From: Bacilli bacterium
GTDB lineage: Bacteria; Bacillota_I; Bacilli_A; RFN20; CAG-826
Assembly (NCBI GenBank): GCA_024683495.1
Contig: JAIKYF010000021.1
Location: 1 to 41,651, forward strand
DNA length: 41,651 nt
Direction of reading: 5' to 3'
Position numbers and translations under genes: made by a program. The notes below the pieces were generated by a model. The model did not search any database. It was not told the DNA's origin and saw nothing but the letters and a program-made list of their open reading frames with translations. Below are positions 16,000 through 24,770 of the stretch, piece by piece (within the stretch, counting starts at the first letter, position 1; each line of letters begins with the position of its first letter).

Positions 16000-17250
16000 C
16001 TAGTCTAAATGGATATGTAGGCTCGAAGTGTGATATTCCACGAACCCTTTCTTGAATCTTGGGACGTAGATGATCTTGCCATCTTTATTGAGGAAGACGG
16101 GCCAAATCGAGAGATATTTGGGATCGATTCCGTTTTCAAGGAGCATTCTCTTAATCGGCTCAAGGTAGCCGCCATAATTGAAGACGTCCTGAGGAAGAAC
16201 GCTTCTGACGGTCAAAGGATAGTCGTCTTCATGGATATTTCTATCTTCTGCCCCATTGGAGAAATCGAAATCAAAGGCATCGCACTCGAATTTGCAGGGT
16301 TTTTCGATGACGTAGGTATAAGGCATATCGTTTCCGGTCGGATTGACATAGATGACGTCATAGGCCTTGACGAGATAGACGTCTCCCTTTAAATGAAGCG
16401 AGGCATTGGGGACTTTATTGAGGCAAAGCTCTCTAATGTCTTTCAGCATCTTTTCATTCACCCTGATGTGAACTGGGGATTTATCGTTAAGGAAGGAGAC
16501 GATGGTTTCGGCGAATTCATCGGAGGATAAGGCGATGATTGAGCGGATATTAAGCTCGTTGAGCTTTTTGGCGTTATCGTCAATCGCCTCAATCAAGCCT
16601 TCTTTTTCGGCGTTTTCTTTCTTCATTTCCACCAAAAGGGCATCTCTTTCGATTTCGTTCATGCCCTCAATTTCGCGGCGGATCTCGCTTTTTTCTTTAT
16701 TGAAAGTCGATTCGGAGAGGTCATCGCTAAATGGGACATTATTCTCCAAGCAATATTCGCGGAGGTCTTCTTTAGAGTAGGAAAGCAATGGCCTAACAAT
16801 CATGATGCCATGGCGAGTGGAGATTTTGTTATAGCCATATTTGGCATTTTTGATGCCGCTCCGCTTAGTGACCAAATAAGTCTCTAAGACATCGTCTTGG
16901 GTATGGGCGATGAAAGTGGCCGCAAGGTCGTATTTCTCCGAGATTTCTTTGAAGAAGTCGTAACGGATTTTTCTCGCCCACTTCTCATAATCGGTGGTTT
17001 TCCCAGCCTGAGGGAGGAACTGCGTGTCGCAGACTTCAAGGCATAGCTGATGCTCAGCGCAGTATTCACGGATGTTGGATTCAATGTTATTGGTGTTATC
17101 CATGTGATAGTTGATATAGCAAACAATCGGGTGGATGCCCTTCTTCAAAAGCATATCCATCAGAGCCATCGAGCTCGATGAATAGGTGGCGGCGATCATA
17201 TAGACGCCGTCTTTGTCAAATTTGAAATTCAGTGTGTCTTCACTCCACAT
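16000..17250 (-). CDS. tilS: TilS-like tRNA(Ile)-lysidine synthase with a degraded PP-loop
   Basis: A 416-residue member of the TilS family, which converts C34 of tRNA-Ile(CAU) to lysidine with ATP and lysine. The order of family motifs is kept: YINYHMDNTNNIESNIREYC, KWARKIRYDFF, FIAHTQDDVLETYL and RPLLSYSKEDLREYC. However, the ATP-binding SGGxDS loop expected at residues 22-27 reads TYSSSS, so both glycines and the aspartate are gone. The C-terminal half is diverged but ends in a plausible substrate domain. AAAGGAG precedes the ATG, 11 bases after rqcP. Synteny (mfd-rqcP-tilS-ftsH) supports orthology. Whether this copy is active is open. Confidence 0.82.
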   Translation of the reverse strand: MWSEDTLNFKFDKDGVYMIAATYSSSSMALMDMLLKKGIHPIVCYINYHMDNTNNIESNIREYCAEHQLCLEVCDTQFLPQAGKTTDYEKWARKIRYDFFKEISEKYDLAATFIAHTQDDVLETYLVTKRSGIKNAKYGYNKISTRHGIMIVRPLLSYSKEDLREYCLENNVPFSDDLSESTFNKEKSEIRREIEGMNEIERDALLVEMKKENAEKEGLIEAIDDNAKKLNELNIRSIIALSSDEFAETIVSFLNDKSPVHIRVNEKMLKDIRELCLNKVPNASLHLKGDVYLVKAYDVIYVNPTGNDMPYTYVIEKPCKFECDAFDFDFSNGAEDRNIHEDDYPLTVRSVLPQDVFNYGGYLEPIKRMLLENGIDPKYLSIWPVFLNKDGKIIYVPRFKKGFVEYHTSSLHIHLD

Positions 17251-17261
17251 ACGTATCTCCT

Positions 17262-17522
17262 TTACGCATCGCTAGTTTGGTCATCGATAATCTCATACAT
17301 GGCTTTGGCCTGATCTTTGGTCGCGAATTCCTTGACTTGAAGAATCTTCGCGGTAATCGTGTTTTTACCGATTTGGAGGACGAGGATATCCCCTTCTTTT
17401 ACCTCACTCATCGGCTTAGCGATTTTGCCATTGATCGAGATATCGCCATCATCGCAGAGGTTCTTGGCAGTCTCCCTCCGTTTGATGATTCTGCTCACTT
17501 TCAGAAATTTATCGATTCTCAT
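17262..17522 (-). CDS. rqcP: S4-domain RNA-binding protein RqcP (YabO)
   Basis: An 86-residue protein consisting of one S4 RNA-binding domain: MRIDKFLKVSRIIKRRETAK, then GDISINGKIAKPMSEVKEGD. The pattern and length match Bacillus YabO/RqcP, which binds stalled 50S-peptidyl-tRNA complexes and, with RqcH, drives alanine tailing in ribosome quality control. Hsp15 is the related proteobacterial family. It is placed between mfd (20-base gap) and tilS (11-base gap), as in Bacillus, and is co-transcribed with them. Confidence 0.93.
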   Translation of the reverse strand: MRIDKFLKVSRIIKRRETAKNLCDDGDISINGKIAKPMSEVKEGDILVLQIGKNTITAKILQVKEFATKDQAKAMYEIIDDQTSDA

Positions 17523-17542
17523 GCTAATAATCGTATCACAAA

Positions 17543-20500
17543 TTAGCCTTCAAGGTGCTTTAAATAAAGCACATGTATCAAATTTGTGATTTCTTCGAGG
17601 TGGTCAAGCCACTTCTCTTGCTTGTAATAACGGATTCTTAATCTCTTTTCGACGAAAGAAACGCGGATGAATTTTAGATATGGGGTCATCCTCTCAAATA
17701 GAGAAACCCCAATCCCGTTTATCCTCGAGAAAGTGTCCGATAAGTTGATGTCGACATAGGTATCGTAGTCTTCGACCGAAGTGAATTCCTCGCTTTCGGT
17801 AAAGATATCGATGCTCTTTTTCTTAATCAAAAGCTTAACCTCTTCTGGCATTTTCCCATACATATCCCGCATATGTTTGCTGAAAGCGCGCAATTCTTTC
17901 TCATCTTTGACCGCGTCTAATTCCTGATATAAACCAACCTTATCGGAGTTAATCGCATAGCCTTGAGGGATATAGGCATCGATCTTGAAAAGCTTCTTCG
18001 GCTTAGGAGGCTCCTTAGGCTTCCCAGCCTTTTTCTCCTCAATCGCATCATTAAGGAGCTTCATATATAGATCTAAGCCAATCGTATCGATGAAGCCTGC
18101 TTGCTCAGAACCCAAAATATCTCCCGCGCCTCTAATCATCAAGTCGCGTTGGGCAATCTTGTAGCCAGAGCCTAATTCGGTGAATTCCTGAATGGCTTTT
18201 AGTCTCTTCTGGGCCTCATCATTAAGGTCTTTATAGGGCTTATACATCAAATAGGCATAGGCGATTTTATCACCTCGGCCGACTCTGCCCTTAATCTGAT
18301 AGAGTTGGGCTAAACCAAATCGGTCGGCATCTTCCACGATAATCATATTCGCGTTAGGGATGTCGATTCCATTTTCGACGATGGAAGTGCAGACCAAAAC
18401 GTTAATTTCCTTATCATAGAATTTCGCCATGACGTCTTCGATTTCTTCCTTTTCCATCTGGCCATGGACCACCCCCACTTTCGCGGATGGGACATTTCTA
18501 GCGATATAAGACGAACGGGAATAAATGCTGGCGATTTTGTTATGGACATAGAATACCTGCCCATCTCTTGCCAATTCTCGAGAGATAAGCTCATAAGCCA
18601 CATCTTCTGAATAAGGGGTGACATAAGTTTGGATCGGCATTCTGGCTTCCGGGGCCGTATTGATCTGCGATAAAGGTCTAATGCCGACCAAAGACATCTG
18701 CATGGTTCTAGGTATTGGGGTGGCCGATAAAGTCAAAACATCGACGGAGGATTTCAATTCTTTGATCTTCTCTTTTTGCTCGACTCCGAATCTTTGTTCT
18801 TCATCCACGATCAATAGGCCTAGATCCTTAAAGTGGATTTCTTTCGATAATAGGCGATGGGTCCCGATAACTAGATGAATCTTTCCTTCATCGATTTCCT
18901 TAATCGCCACCTTCTGAACGGCAGTCGGGACTAATCGAGATAACTGGGCGATATGGACTCCGAAATTCGCGAATCTTTGAAGGGCCACTTCATAATGTTG
19001 CCTTGCTAATAAGGTCGTCGGGCAGAGCAAGGCCACTTGCTTGCCCGCTGAAATCGCTTTGAAGGCCGCTCTAAAAGCGATTTCAGTTTTGCCAAAACCC
19101 ACGTCTCCGCATAATAGACGGTCCATGATTTCCGGCTTTTCCATATCCTCTTTGATTTCATCGAGGGATTTTTGCTGGTCTAGCGTTAATTGATAAGGGA
19201 ATTCTTGCTCAAATCTTTCTTGGAATTCATCGTCGGGTGGGAAGGCAAATCCTTCGATTTTCGTCCTCTCCCCATATAAAGAAATCAAACGGTCGGCAAG
19301 ATCAGACATCTTCTCTTTGATCTGCTGCTTCTTCTTTTTCCATCCGTTGCCGAATAAAGAGGATAATTTTGGGGCATAGCCTTCTCGGCCTGAATATTTC
19401 CTGATGAGATGGAGCTGCTCTAAAGGGACGTAAAGGACTTGGTTATTCGCATAGATGATCTTGATATAGTCGCGATGAAGGCCGTCGACTTCCATCGTCA
19501 TGATCTCGGCGAATTGACCGATGCCTTTATATTCGTGGACGACATAATCGCCAGGCTGAAGATCTTCGTAGGTTTTAAGGATCGTGGCTTCTTTGAACCT
19601 AGAGGAGAAACGGGAGTTCGCGACTTTTTGGCCAAAGATCTCGCTTGAAGAGATATAGGCAACCTTGATGTCGGGAATCTCAAATCCGGAGTTTAAGGGG
19701 GTGGTCGCAAGACCGAGTTTTCCTTCTGGAAGAGTAAATCCATCCACGATTTGATAGGGAATTTGAGAATTTTCCAAGAAACTCTTAACCGTCTCTAATT
19801 GACGATTATCATTAAGGGAAATCACCAATTTATCGGTGCTGGCCAAGTAGTTATTGACCGTCGGAACCAAGGAAGCGATGCCAGTTCCGGCCGAGATGAT
19901 CTTTCGGACATTGAAGAAAGAATCGTCAGGGCCTTTCACATATCTTTGCCCAAAGAAGACCTTGCTCATCTTCGCTAAGGCTTTATCGATGCCCATATAG
20001 ACTTCTAAATGAGAGGGAATCAATTGATTTTGATGGAGTTCATTGAGGAAGGCTCTTGATTCCTGATCTAAAAGTTGGGTGGAGGCCGTGAAAGCTTCTT
20101 TAGAAGAGACGAAACAGAGTTTGTAATCAAAATAACTGGTGATGGAATAAGGCTCTCCGACCGCGAAGCCCATATATTTATAAAGTCCTGGGCGGTAGTT
20201 TCTTCCGACGATATTCTCAAGGTCCACCATCGTGTGCTGCTTGAGGATCTCCCGTTGGCTGTCATTAAGGAAGGATAGATCGACGTCTAATTGATCATTT
20301 ATTCTCATGACAAAGGAATTGATTTCATCATCGTCGAGGAATAAATCGGTAGCAGGCAAAATATCGATTTCTTCGATTTCTTCAACCGAGGATTGAGTGG
20401 CGATATCGAAGAATCTAATCGATTCGATGTCCGTATCGAAGAATTCGATTCGGATGGGTTTTAGATAATTGACCGAATAGATGTCGAGGATATCTCCCCT

Positions 20501-20989
20501 AGAAGCGAATTCGAGAGATTGGTCGATCTTATTGACCTTCTTATAGCCCATCTCTAAAAGAGAGGACTTTAGATCTTCGAGCTTATAATTCCCATTTTTC
20601 TTCAGATGAATGGTGTGGGATTTAAATTTCTTGGGGTTGGGGAGATAACGGAGAAGGGCCGCAGGATGGGTGACGAGGATTTTCTTTTTCTCGTTTTGCA
20701 ATTGCCCCATGGCATAGAGCCTTTGCGACATCAATTCATTAGAGGAAGAGAGGGATTCTGCCCGCAATAATTCATCGGCTGGAAAGAAAACCACTTCCTC
20801 CTCTTTTAGGAAATTAAGCAAAAACTCATAGGTCTTCTGAGCCCCATAAAGGTTATTGGAGACGATGACGTAATTATCGGGTTGTTCCTTATATAAAGCT
20901 GCGAAAAGTAGACCCGTTCCAATCGTTTCATCCACGACCAAATTCCCCTTCTTCTTCAAGAGGGGGGAGGTTGAAATTAAGTTTTGCAA
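17543..20989 (-). CDS. mfd: Transcription-repair coupling factor Mfd
   Basis: An 1148-residue DNA translocase that removes stalled RNA polymerase and recruits UvrA. Domains in order: UvrB-like N-terminus to about 350; the CarD-like RNA-polymerase-interacting domain near 475-545 (GDYVVHEYKGIGQF); the helicase core with Walker A CGDVGFGKTE near 626 and the DEEQRFG box near 726; VHGQM and ENGIDIPNANMIIVEDADRF, then QIKGRVGRG in lobe 2; and the C-terminal UvrA-masking domain. The start is TTG at 20989 with only a weak GAG upstream, suggesting coupling to pth, whose stop is 31 bases away. The length is family-typical. Confidence 0.97.
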   Translation of the reverse strand: MQNLISTSPLLKKKGNLVVDETIGTGLLFAALYKEQPDNYVIVSNNLYGAQKTYEFLLNFLKEEEVVFFPADELLRAESLSSSNELMSQRLYAMGQLQNEKKKILVTHPAALLRYLPNPKKFKSHTIHLKKNGNYKLEDLKSSLLEMGYKKVNKIDQSLEFASRGDILDIYSVNYLKPIRIEFFDTDIESIRFFDIATQSSVEEIEEIDILPATDLFLDDDEINSFVMRINDQLDVDLSFLNDSQREILKQHTMVDLENIVGRNYRPGLYKYMGFAVGEPYSITSYFDYKLCFVSSKEAFTASTQLLDQESRAFLNELHQNQLIPSHLEVYMGIDKALAKMSKVFFGQRYVKGPDDSFFNVRKIISAGTGIASLVPTVNNYLASTDKLVISLNDNRQLETVKSFLENSQIPYQIVDGFTLPEGKLGLATTPLNSGFEIPDIKVAYISSSEIFGQKVANSRFSSRFKEATILKTYEDLQPGDYVVHEYKGIGQFAEIMTMEVDGLHRDYIKIIYANNQVLYVPLEQLHLIRKYSGREGYAPKLSSLFGNGWKKKKQQIKEKMSDLADRLISLYGERTKIEGFAFPPDDEFQERFEQEFPYQLTLDQQKSLDEIKEDMEKPEIMDRLLCGDVGFGKTEIAFRAAFKAISAGKQVALLCPTTLLARQHYEVALQRFANFGVHIAQLSRLVPTAVQKVAIKEIDEGKIHLVIGTHRLLSKEIHFKDLGLLIVDEEQRFGVEQKEKIKELKSSVDVLTLSATPIPRTMQMSLVGIRPLSQINTAPEARMPIQTYVTPYSEDVAYELISRELARDGQVFYVHNKIASIYSRSSYIARNVPSAKVGVVHGQMEKEEIEDVMAKFYDKEINVLVCTSIVENGIDIPNANMIIVEDADRFGLAQLYQIKGRVGRGDKIAYAYLMYKPYKDLNDEAQKRLKAIQEFTELGSGYKIAQRDLMIRGAGDILGSEQAGFIDTIGLDLYMKLLNDAIEEKKAGKPKEPPKPKKLFKIDAYIPQGYAINSDKVGLYQELDAVKDEKELRAFSKHMRDMYGKMPEEVKLLIKKKSIDIFTESEEFTSVEDYDTYVDINLSDTFSRINGIGVSLFERMTPYLKFIRVSFVEKRLRIRYYKQEKWLDHLEEITNLIHVLYLKHLEG

Positions 20990-21020
20990 CGACTCGAATA
21001 AATCTATAAAAGGACCTCAA

Positions 21021-21587
21021 CTACTTTTGGTTGTACTTATTCATGGCTTTGGTGAATCCATGGATGGCGATTTCTTTTAAGGCTTCGGCGGCCTTGGTTG
21101 TGGCATCATCGATCTTAGTCAAAGATTCGCCCGTTGGCTTAGATAAAACATAGTCGATGGCATTGTGGAACTCAGGCTCTCCAATCCCGACCCGGATGCG
21201 CTTAATTTCATCTTTTCCGAGCAAATCGATGATATTTTGCATTCCTTTTTGACCGCCGCTGGAGCCAGATAAGCGGAGACGGATGGTCCCTTCTGGTAAG
21301 GCCATATCGTCATAGATTATGACAATATCCTCGATATCGATCTTAAAATAAGCGGCCAAGGGTTGGACGAAAGTGCCAGAGAGATTCATATAGGTCATCG
21401 GCTTAGCGATGATGATCGGCTCAGGGAAAACGGGGTTCTTGATGATGGTATAGACCCCTTTGAATTCGTTGCGGTCGAAATCCACCCCCGCCATATCCGC
21501 GAATTTATCGATAGTGATAAAACCCATGTTATGACGGGTGTTTTCGTATTCTTTGCCGTAGTTGCCTAATCCGACGAATAGTTTCAT
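21021..21587 (-). CDS. pth: Peptidyl-tRNA hydrolase
   Basis: A 188-residue enzyme that recycles peptidyl-tRNAs dropped from ribosomes. The catalytic His is kept in TRHNMGF (residue 19), with GLGNYGKEY before it, the substrate-binding Asn in MTYMNLSG and the Asp in IIYDDMALP. In the loop that is usually GGHNG, this protein has GGQKG, so the common His-Asn pair is Gln-Lys. The C-terminal IRVGIGEP region is normal. It is followed by mfd, as in Bacillus (spoVC-mfd), and preceded 8 bases away by the flavodoxin-like gene, so the group is probably one operon. Confidence 0.95.
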   Translation of the reverse strand: MKLFVGLGNYGKEYENTRHNMGFITIDKFADMAGVDFDRNEFKGVYTIIKNPVFPEPIIIAKPMTYMNLSGTFVQPLAAYFKIDIEDIVIIYDDMALPEGTIRLRLSGSSGGQKGMQNIIDLLGKDEIKRIRVGIGEPEFHNAIDYVLSKPTGESLTKIDDATTKAAEALKEIAIHGFTKAMNKYNQK

Positions 21588-21595
21588 GAGTAAAG

Positions 21596-22144
21596 TTATT
21601 TATCTCCATCAGGAGTGACGTCGACAACTGCTAAAGCGCGGACGACGGAACAAATCTTGTCGACACCTTCGTGGTCATAGTATTCGACTGGGTGATCAAG
21701 GATTTGCAAAATGGCTGATCCCGCGGGGTTATCGGGAGAGTCAACGCTGGAATTCAAGCCTCTCTTTAATAACATCTTCTCGATGGGGTTGAGTTTGGAG
21801 AAATCGAAGGAGCCTCTAAGCTGATAGTAACGGATATGATACATATCAAGGAGGTTCTGAGAGATTAAGTCTCTTCTGCCTTCGCGGCTTGGGATGGCCA
21901 TGCCGACGGAATAGACGATGACATTTTTATCTTCGATTGCCGACCAGGATTGGAGGAAATCATCAATACCCATGATGACGCCTGCTCTGATCCAGCCACC
22001 GAAAATAATGGTGTCGTAATCTGCCAATTTCTTTTTGCGGAATTTCTTTAACGCGCAGCATTCCGCGCCAACGTTCTTGGCGATTTCTTCGGCATAGGCC
22101 TGAGCGCAGCCGGTTTTTGAGGTATAAAGGACAATGGTTTTCAT
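21596..22144 (-). CDS. Flavodoxin-domain protein
   Basis: A 182-residue protein with an N-terminal FMN-binding flavodoxin fold: the phosphate loop is YTSKTGCAQAYAEEIA (residues 7-22), followed by DYDTIIFGGWIRAG and NVIVYSVGMAIP. The C-terminal part resembles the flavodoxin-5 group (HemG-like protoporphyrinogen oxidase and related redox proteins) and has no membrane span. Electron donor or acceptor cannot be named. No ribosome binding site is visible at the ATG. It lies 8 bases upstream of pth and probably starts the flavodoxin-pth-mfd-rqcP-tilS transcript, although no biochemical link to those genes is evident. Confidence 0.85.
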   Translation of the reverse strand: MKTIVLYTSKTGCAQAYAEEIAKNVGAECCALKKFRKKKLADYDTIIFGGWIRAGVIMGIDDFLQSWSAIEDKNVIVYSVGMAIPSREGRRDLISQNLLDMYHIRYYQLRGSFDFSKLNPIEKMLLKRGLNSSVDSPDNPAGSAILQILDHPVEYYDHEGVDKICSVVRALAVVDVTPDGDK

Positions 22145-22252
22145 AGTGGGTTTATTCTATCATTCTTTTCAAGAAAAGAAGAGCAAAAGAAACTCTGTGA
22201 AATAAGAAAAGACGAAAGTTTTCTTTTTGTTATGGAATTGTAATGGCTACAA

Positions 22253-22281
22253 TTGAAGATATTCTGGAAAATATCTAAAAT
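22253..22281 (+). promoter_or_regulatory. Promoter of the VWA gene with spacer palindrome
   Basis: TTGAAG (22253-22258), 17-base spacer, TAAAAT (22276-22281). The spacer region is a perfect inverted repeat GATATT-N6-AATATC (22258-22275), a possible repressor site. Confidence 0.65.
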
Positions 22282-22307
22282 ACTTCTATAAGGAATTTAA
22301 AACGAAT

Positions 22308-23039
22308 ATGGATGTAGAATTTGAGCCGATTAGCAGGAAAGTTTTACCTGTCATTTACGTCATCGATACCTCAGGTTCGATGAGAGGGAAAAAGATCAAG
22401 CAAGTCAATGAGGCCATGTCTCAAGTTGGCGAATTGATGAAAGACGTCGCTGATAATAACGCCGATGCAGACATCAAAATCGGGGCGATGACTTTCTCTA
22501 ATGAGCCAACCTGGATTACCGAAAATGGATTGGTCGACTGCGAAGATTTCGTGTGGCCGAATGTCGAAGCGAAACTAGGGACCGGATTAGGAAGGGCCAT
22601 CGAAGAACTCGACAAGAAATTATCTAGAAGCGAATTTCTTAAATCAGATACCGGCTTTGCCGTCCCTATCATAATTTTCATGTCTGATGGCCGCCCGAAT
22701 AACGGATGGAAGAAAAAAGCCGAAAAAGCCCATGAGAACAATTGGTACGACATGGCAAGAAGAATCGCCATTGCCATCGGCGATGAAGCCGACCGCGAGG
22801 TCCTCGCGGAAATCACTGGCAATGATGAGCTTGTCATCGGCCTTTCCGATAAGGATATCGACGTCTTGAAAAAACTAATCGTCGCCGTGACTGTCTCCGC
22901 CACCAAAATCGGAACTAGAACGCACTCATCGGAAGAAAAAGATCCCTCAGTTCAGATTGTCGCCCAGACCATTAGAGAGATCGATCCTGATAGAAAGCAG
23001 ATCCAATCCACCATCGATACAATCGATGAAGATTGGTGA
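22308..23039 (+). CDS. VWA-domain protein, TerY-like
   Basis: A 243-residue soluble protein that is essentially one von Willebrand A domain. The metal-ion site is intact: D20-T-S22-G-S24 (DTSGSM), a Thr in the GTGLGRA turn and an Asp in FMSDGRP. It resembles TerY-type proteins, some of which act with a kinase and phosphatase in stress or defence modules. No such partners are adjacent: the next gene is a membrane transporter behind a terminator. AAGGAA lies about 12 bases before the ATG. It has its own promoter and terminator and so is monocistronic. Function unknown; a scaffold or metal-dependent protein-binding role is most likely. Confidence 0.85.
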   Translation: MDVEFEPISRKVLPVIYVIDTSGSMRGKKIKQVNEAMSQVGELMKDVADNNADADIKIGAMTFSNEPTWITENGLVDCEDFVWPNVEAKLGTGLGRAIEELDKKLSRSEFLKSDTGFAVPIIIFMSDGRPNNGWKKKAEKAHENNWYDMARRIAIAIGDEADREVLAEITGNDELVIGLSDKDIDVLKKLIVAVTVSATKIGTRTHSSEEKDPSVQIVAQTIREIDPDRKQIQSTIDTIDEDW

Positions 23040-23075
23040 CAATATTTGCCATTCTGTCTAATATTTGAAAAATTT

Positions 23076-23114
23076 CCCGTGCAAAACGCGCCTAAAATTG
23101 CACGGGACTTTTTT
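23076..23114 (+). terminator. Intrinsic terminator of the VWA gene
   Basis: Perfect 9-base stem CCCGTGCAA / TTGCACGGG (23076-23084 with 23098-23106), then ACTTTTTT. Confidence 0.85.
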
Positions 23115-23134
23115 ATGGGTAGAAACAAAATTAA

Positions 23135-24124
23135 ATGACTACTACAATAATTTCCATGAAATTCAAAACCTTTGTAAAAGACACATTCCTCGGCGCCACA
23201 ATGGGGCTAGGTATGGTTCCTGGCGTCTCTGCCGGCACCATGGGGGTTATTTCTGGCATCTACGATAAACTCATCGATAACGTAAATACCCTGAGGAAAG
23301 ATTTCAAAAGATCGTTTTTGACCCTCTTGCCGATAGGCATCGGTTTCGTTCTTTCTTCGATCTTCTTCCTTTTGCTTACCCATAAGCTTTATGGTTATGC
23401 GCCGATCGCTATCTCTTGCGCTTGCGCTGGCATCATCATCGGCTCTCTCCCCACTATCACAAAGGAAGTCAAAGGAGAGAAAATCGATTGGAAATTCATC
23501 TTGCTCTTCTTAGCGGGATTTATTGTCTCTGCTGGACTAGGAATCTTGAGCGCTTTGGCTGAATTATATTGGCATTTCGATTTAAGCGCTCCATTCGCCA
23601 ATCCGACTTGGTGGGTATATCTTCTCTGCGTTTTAGCAGGTTTTATCGCCGCCGTCGCCATGGTTATCCCTGGCATCTCCGGCTCGATGATTCTCTTCCT
23701 ATGCGGAATGTATCTCCCTATCGTCAACTATTTCTCCCTCTCCTATCCTGGAAGCATGTTCAACGACAGCAGCAAAATCGTTCCGGGGATTCTTATCATC
23801 ATCTCCATTGTTATCGGCGTTTTAATCGGAGTCCTGACGGTCGCTAAAGCGATGAAAGTGTTGCTAGTGAGACAACGTGCCAACACTTTCAAAGTCGTCT
23901 TGGGCTTTGTTATCGGCTCCATCATCTCGATGTTCATCTCAAACAACATGATTATCGATGCCACCAGCACCACTCCGGCGACCTGGGTTTACGCCAAGAC
24001 CCCACTTTGGGAATGGGTAGTTTCACCCATCCTCTTAATCGCCATGACCGCCTTATTCTTCTATCTCACTTACCTTCGTCCTAAGGCTAAGGCCAAGAAG
24101 ATGGAAACGAATATAGAGAATTAA
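23135..24124 (+). CDS. popT: PopT-family (DUF368) undecaprenyl-phosphate transporter
   Basis: A 329-residue polytopic membrane protein with about eight hydrophobic segments. The two family repeats are clear: GMVPGVSAGTMGVISGIYDK near residues 26-45 and MVIPGISGSMILFLCGMY near 180-197. DUF368 proteins (PopT) return undecaprenyl phosphate to the inner leaflet after peptidoglycan, teichoic acid or other glycan assembly. No ribosome binding site is obvious before either ATG (23135 or 23156). The first starts 20 bases after the terminator of the upstream gene, so the promoter is not evident. A TetR regulator follows after 43 bases and may be co-transcribed. Confidence 0.88.
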   Translation: MTTTIISMKFKTFVKDTFLGATMGLGMVPGVSAGTMGVISGIYDKLIDNVNTLRKDFKRSFLTLLPIGIGFVLSSIFFLLLTHKLYGYAPIAISCACAGIIIGSLPTITKEVKGEKIDWKFILLFLAGFIVSAGLGILSALAELYWHFDLSAPFANPTWWVYLLCVLAGFIAAVAMVIPGISGSMILFLCGMYLPIVNYFSLSYPGSMFNDSSKIVPGILIIISIVIGVLIGVLTVAKAMKVLLVRQRANTFKVVLGFVIGSIISMFISNNMIIDATSTTPATWVYAKTPLWEWVVSPILLIAMTALFFYLTYLRPKAKAKKMETNIEN

Positions 24125-24167
24125 AATCCCTAGCAAAACCATAATATTTTTAGACGAAAGGAGTTTT

Positions 24168-24767
24168 ATGCCGCGGACAAAAGAACAAAATGAACAAATC
24201 AAAGAGAAGCGCAAGACAGAGATTCTTGACGCTGTCTTGGACTTATATTTGACCCATGGGTTTGATGAGGTGAACGTCACTGACGCCACTAGAGAGGCCA
24301 AGTGTTCAAGAAGCCTCTTCTACTTCTATATCAAAGATATGGATGAGGCTCCGAAAATCATCGCCGAAGCCTATAAAGACTCCTTGGAGAAATTGAACTT
24401 CTTCGCCATCTTAGAAAAAGCCAAAGCCCTTGGGGGAAGAGATGGAATCGAATTAATCATCGATCACTTCGTTTCCACCTTGAATAGGGCCGCCAAAAAT
24501 CCGAAAGAAGACTTCCGCTTTGCCCGCTTAGTCCTCTTATCTCTTTTCTCGAAAAGCGAGAATGCCGCTCCATTAAGAAAATTATCAGCCAAAGAGCCAT
24601 TGATGGAATTAATCAAGCAGGCTCAAGCCGAAGGCAAGGTCAGAATGAATGACCCAGAAGATGTCGCGAATGATATCTTGATAATCCTTCTTTGCGCACA
24701 TCAAAACATTGCCATCGGGCATCGGGATAATATTCCTACTAGAAATAGCTTCTTGCTTCTACTCTAA
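24168..24767 (+). CDS. TetR-family transcriptional regulator
   Basis: A 199-residue regulator. The N-terminal helix-turn-helix is clear: RKTEILDAVLDLYLTHGFDE, then VTDATREAKCSRSLFYFYI (residues 41-59), as in TetR proteins. The C-terminal ligand domain is unrecognisable in detail, so the inducer is unknown. AAAGGAG lies 6 bases before the ATG. It follows popT in the same direction and may regulate it, or the convergent sugar kinase. Its stop is only three bases from the stop of that opposite-strand gene, leaving no space for a terminator. Confidence 0.9.
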   Translation: MPRTKEQNEQIKEKRKTEILDAVLDLYLTHGFDEVNVTDATREAKCSRSLFYFYIKDMDEAPKIIAEAYKDSLEKLNFFAILEKAKALGGRDGIELIIDHFVSTLNRAAKNPKEDFRFARLVLLSLFSKSENAAPLRKLSAKEPLMELIKQAQAEGKVRMNDPEDVANDILIILLCAHQNIAIGHRDNIPTRNSFLLLL

Positions 24768-24770
24768 TCG

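Noticed and set aside
22308-23039. TerY-P type defence triad
   Set aside because: Only the VWA protein is present; the kinase and phosphatase partners are not in the window.
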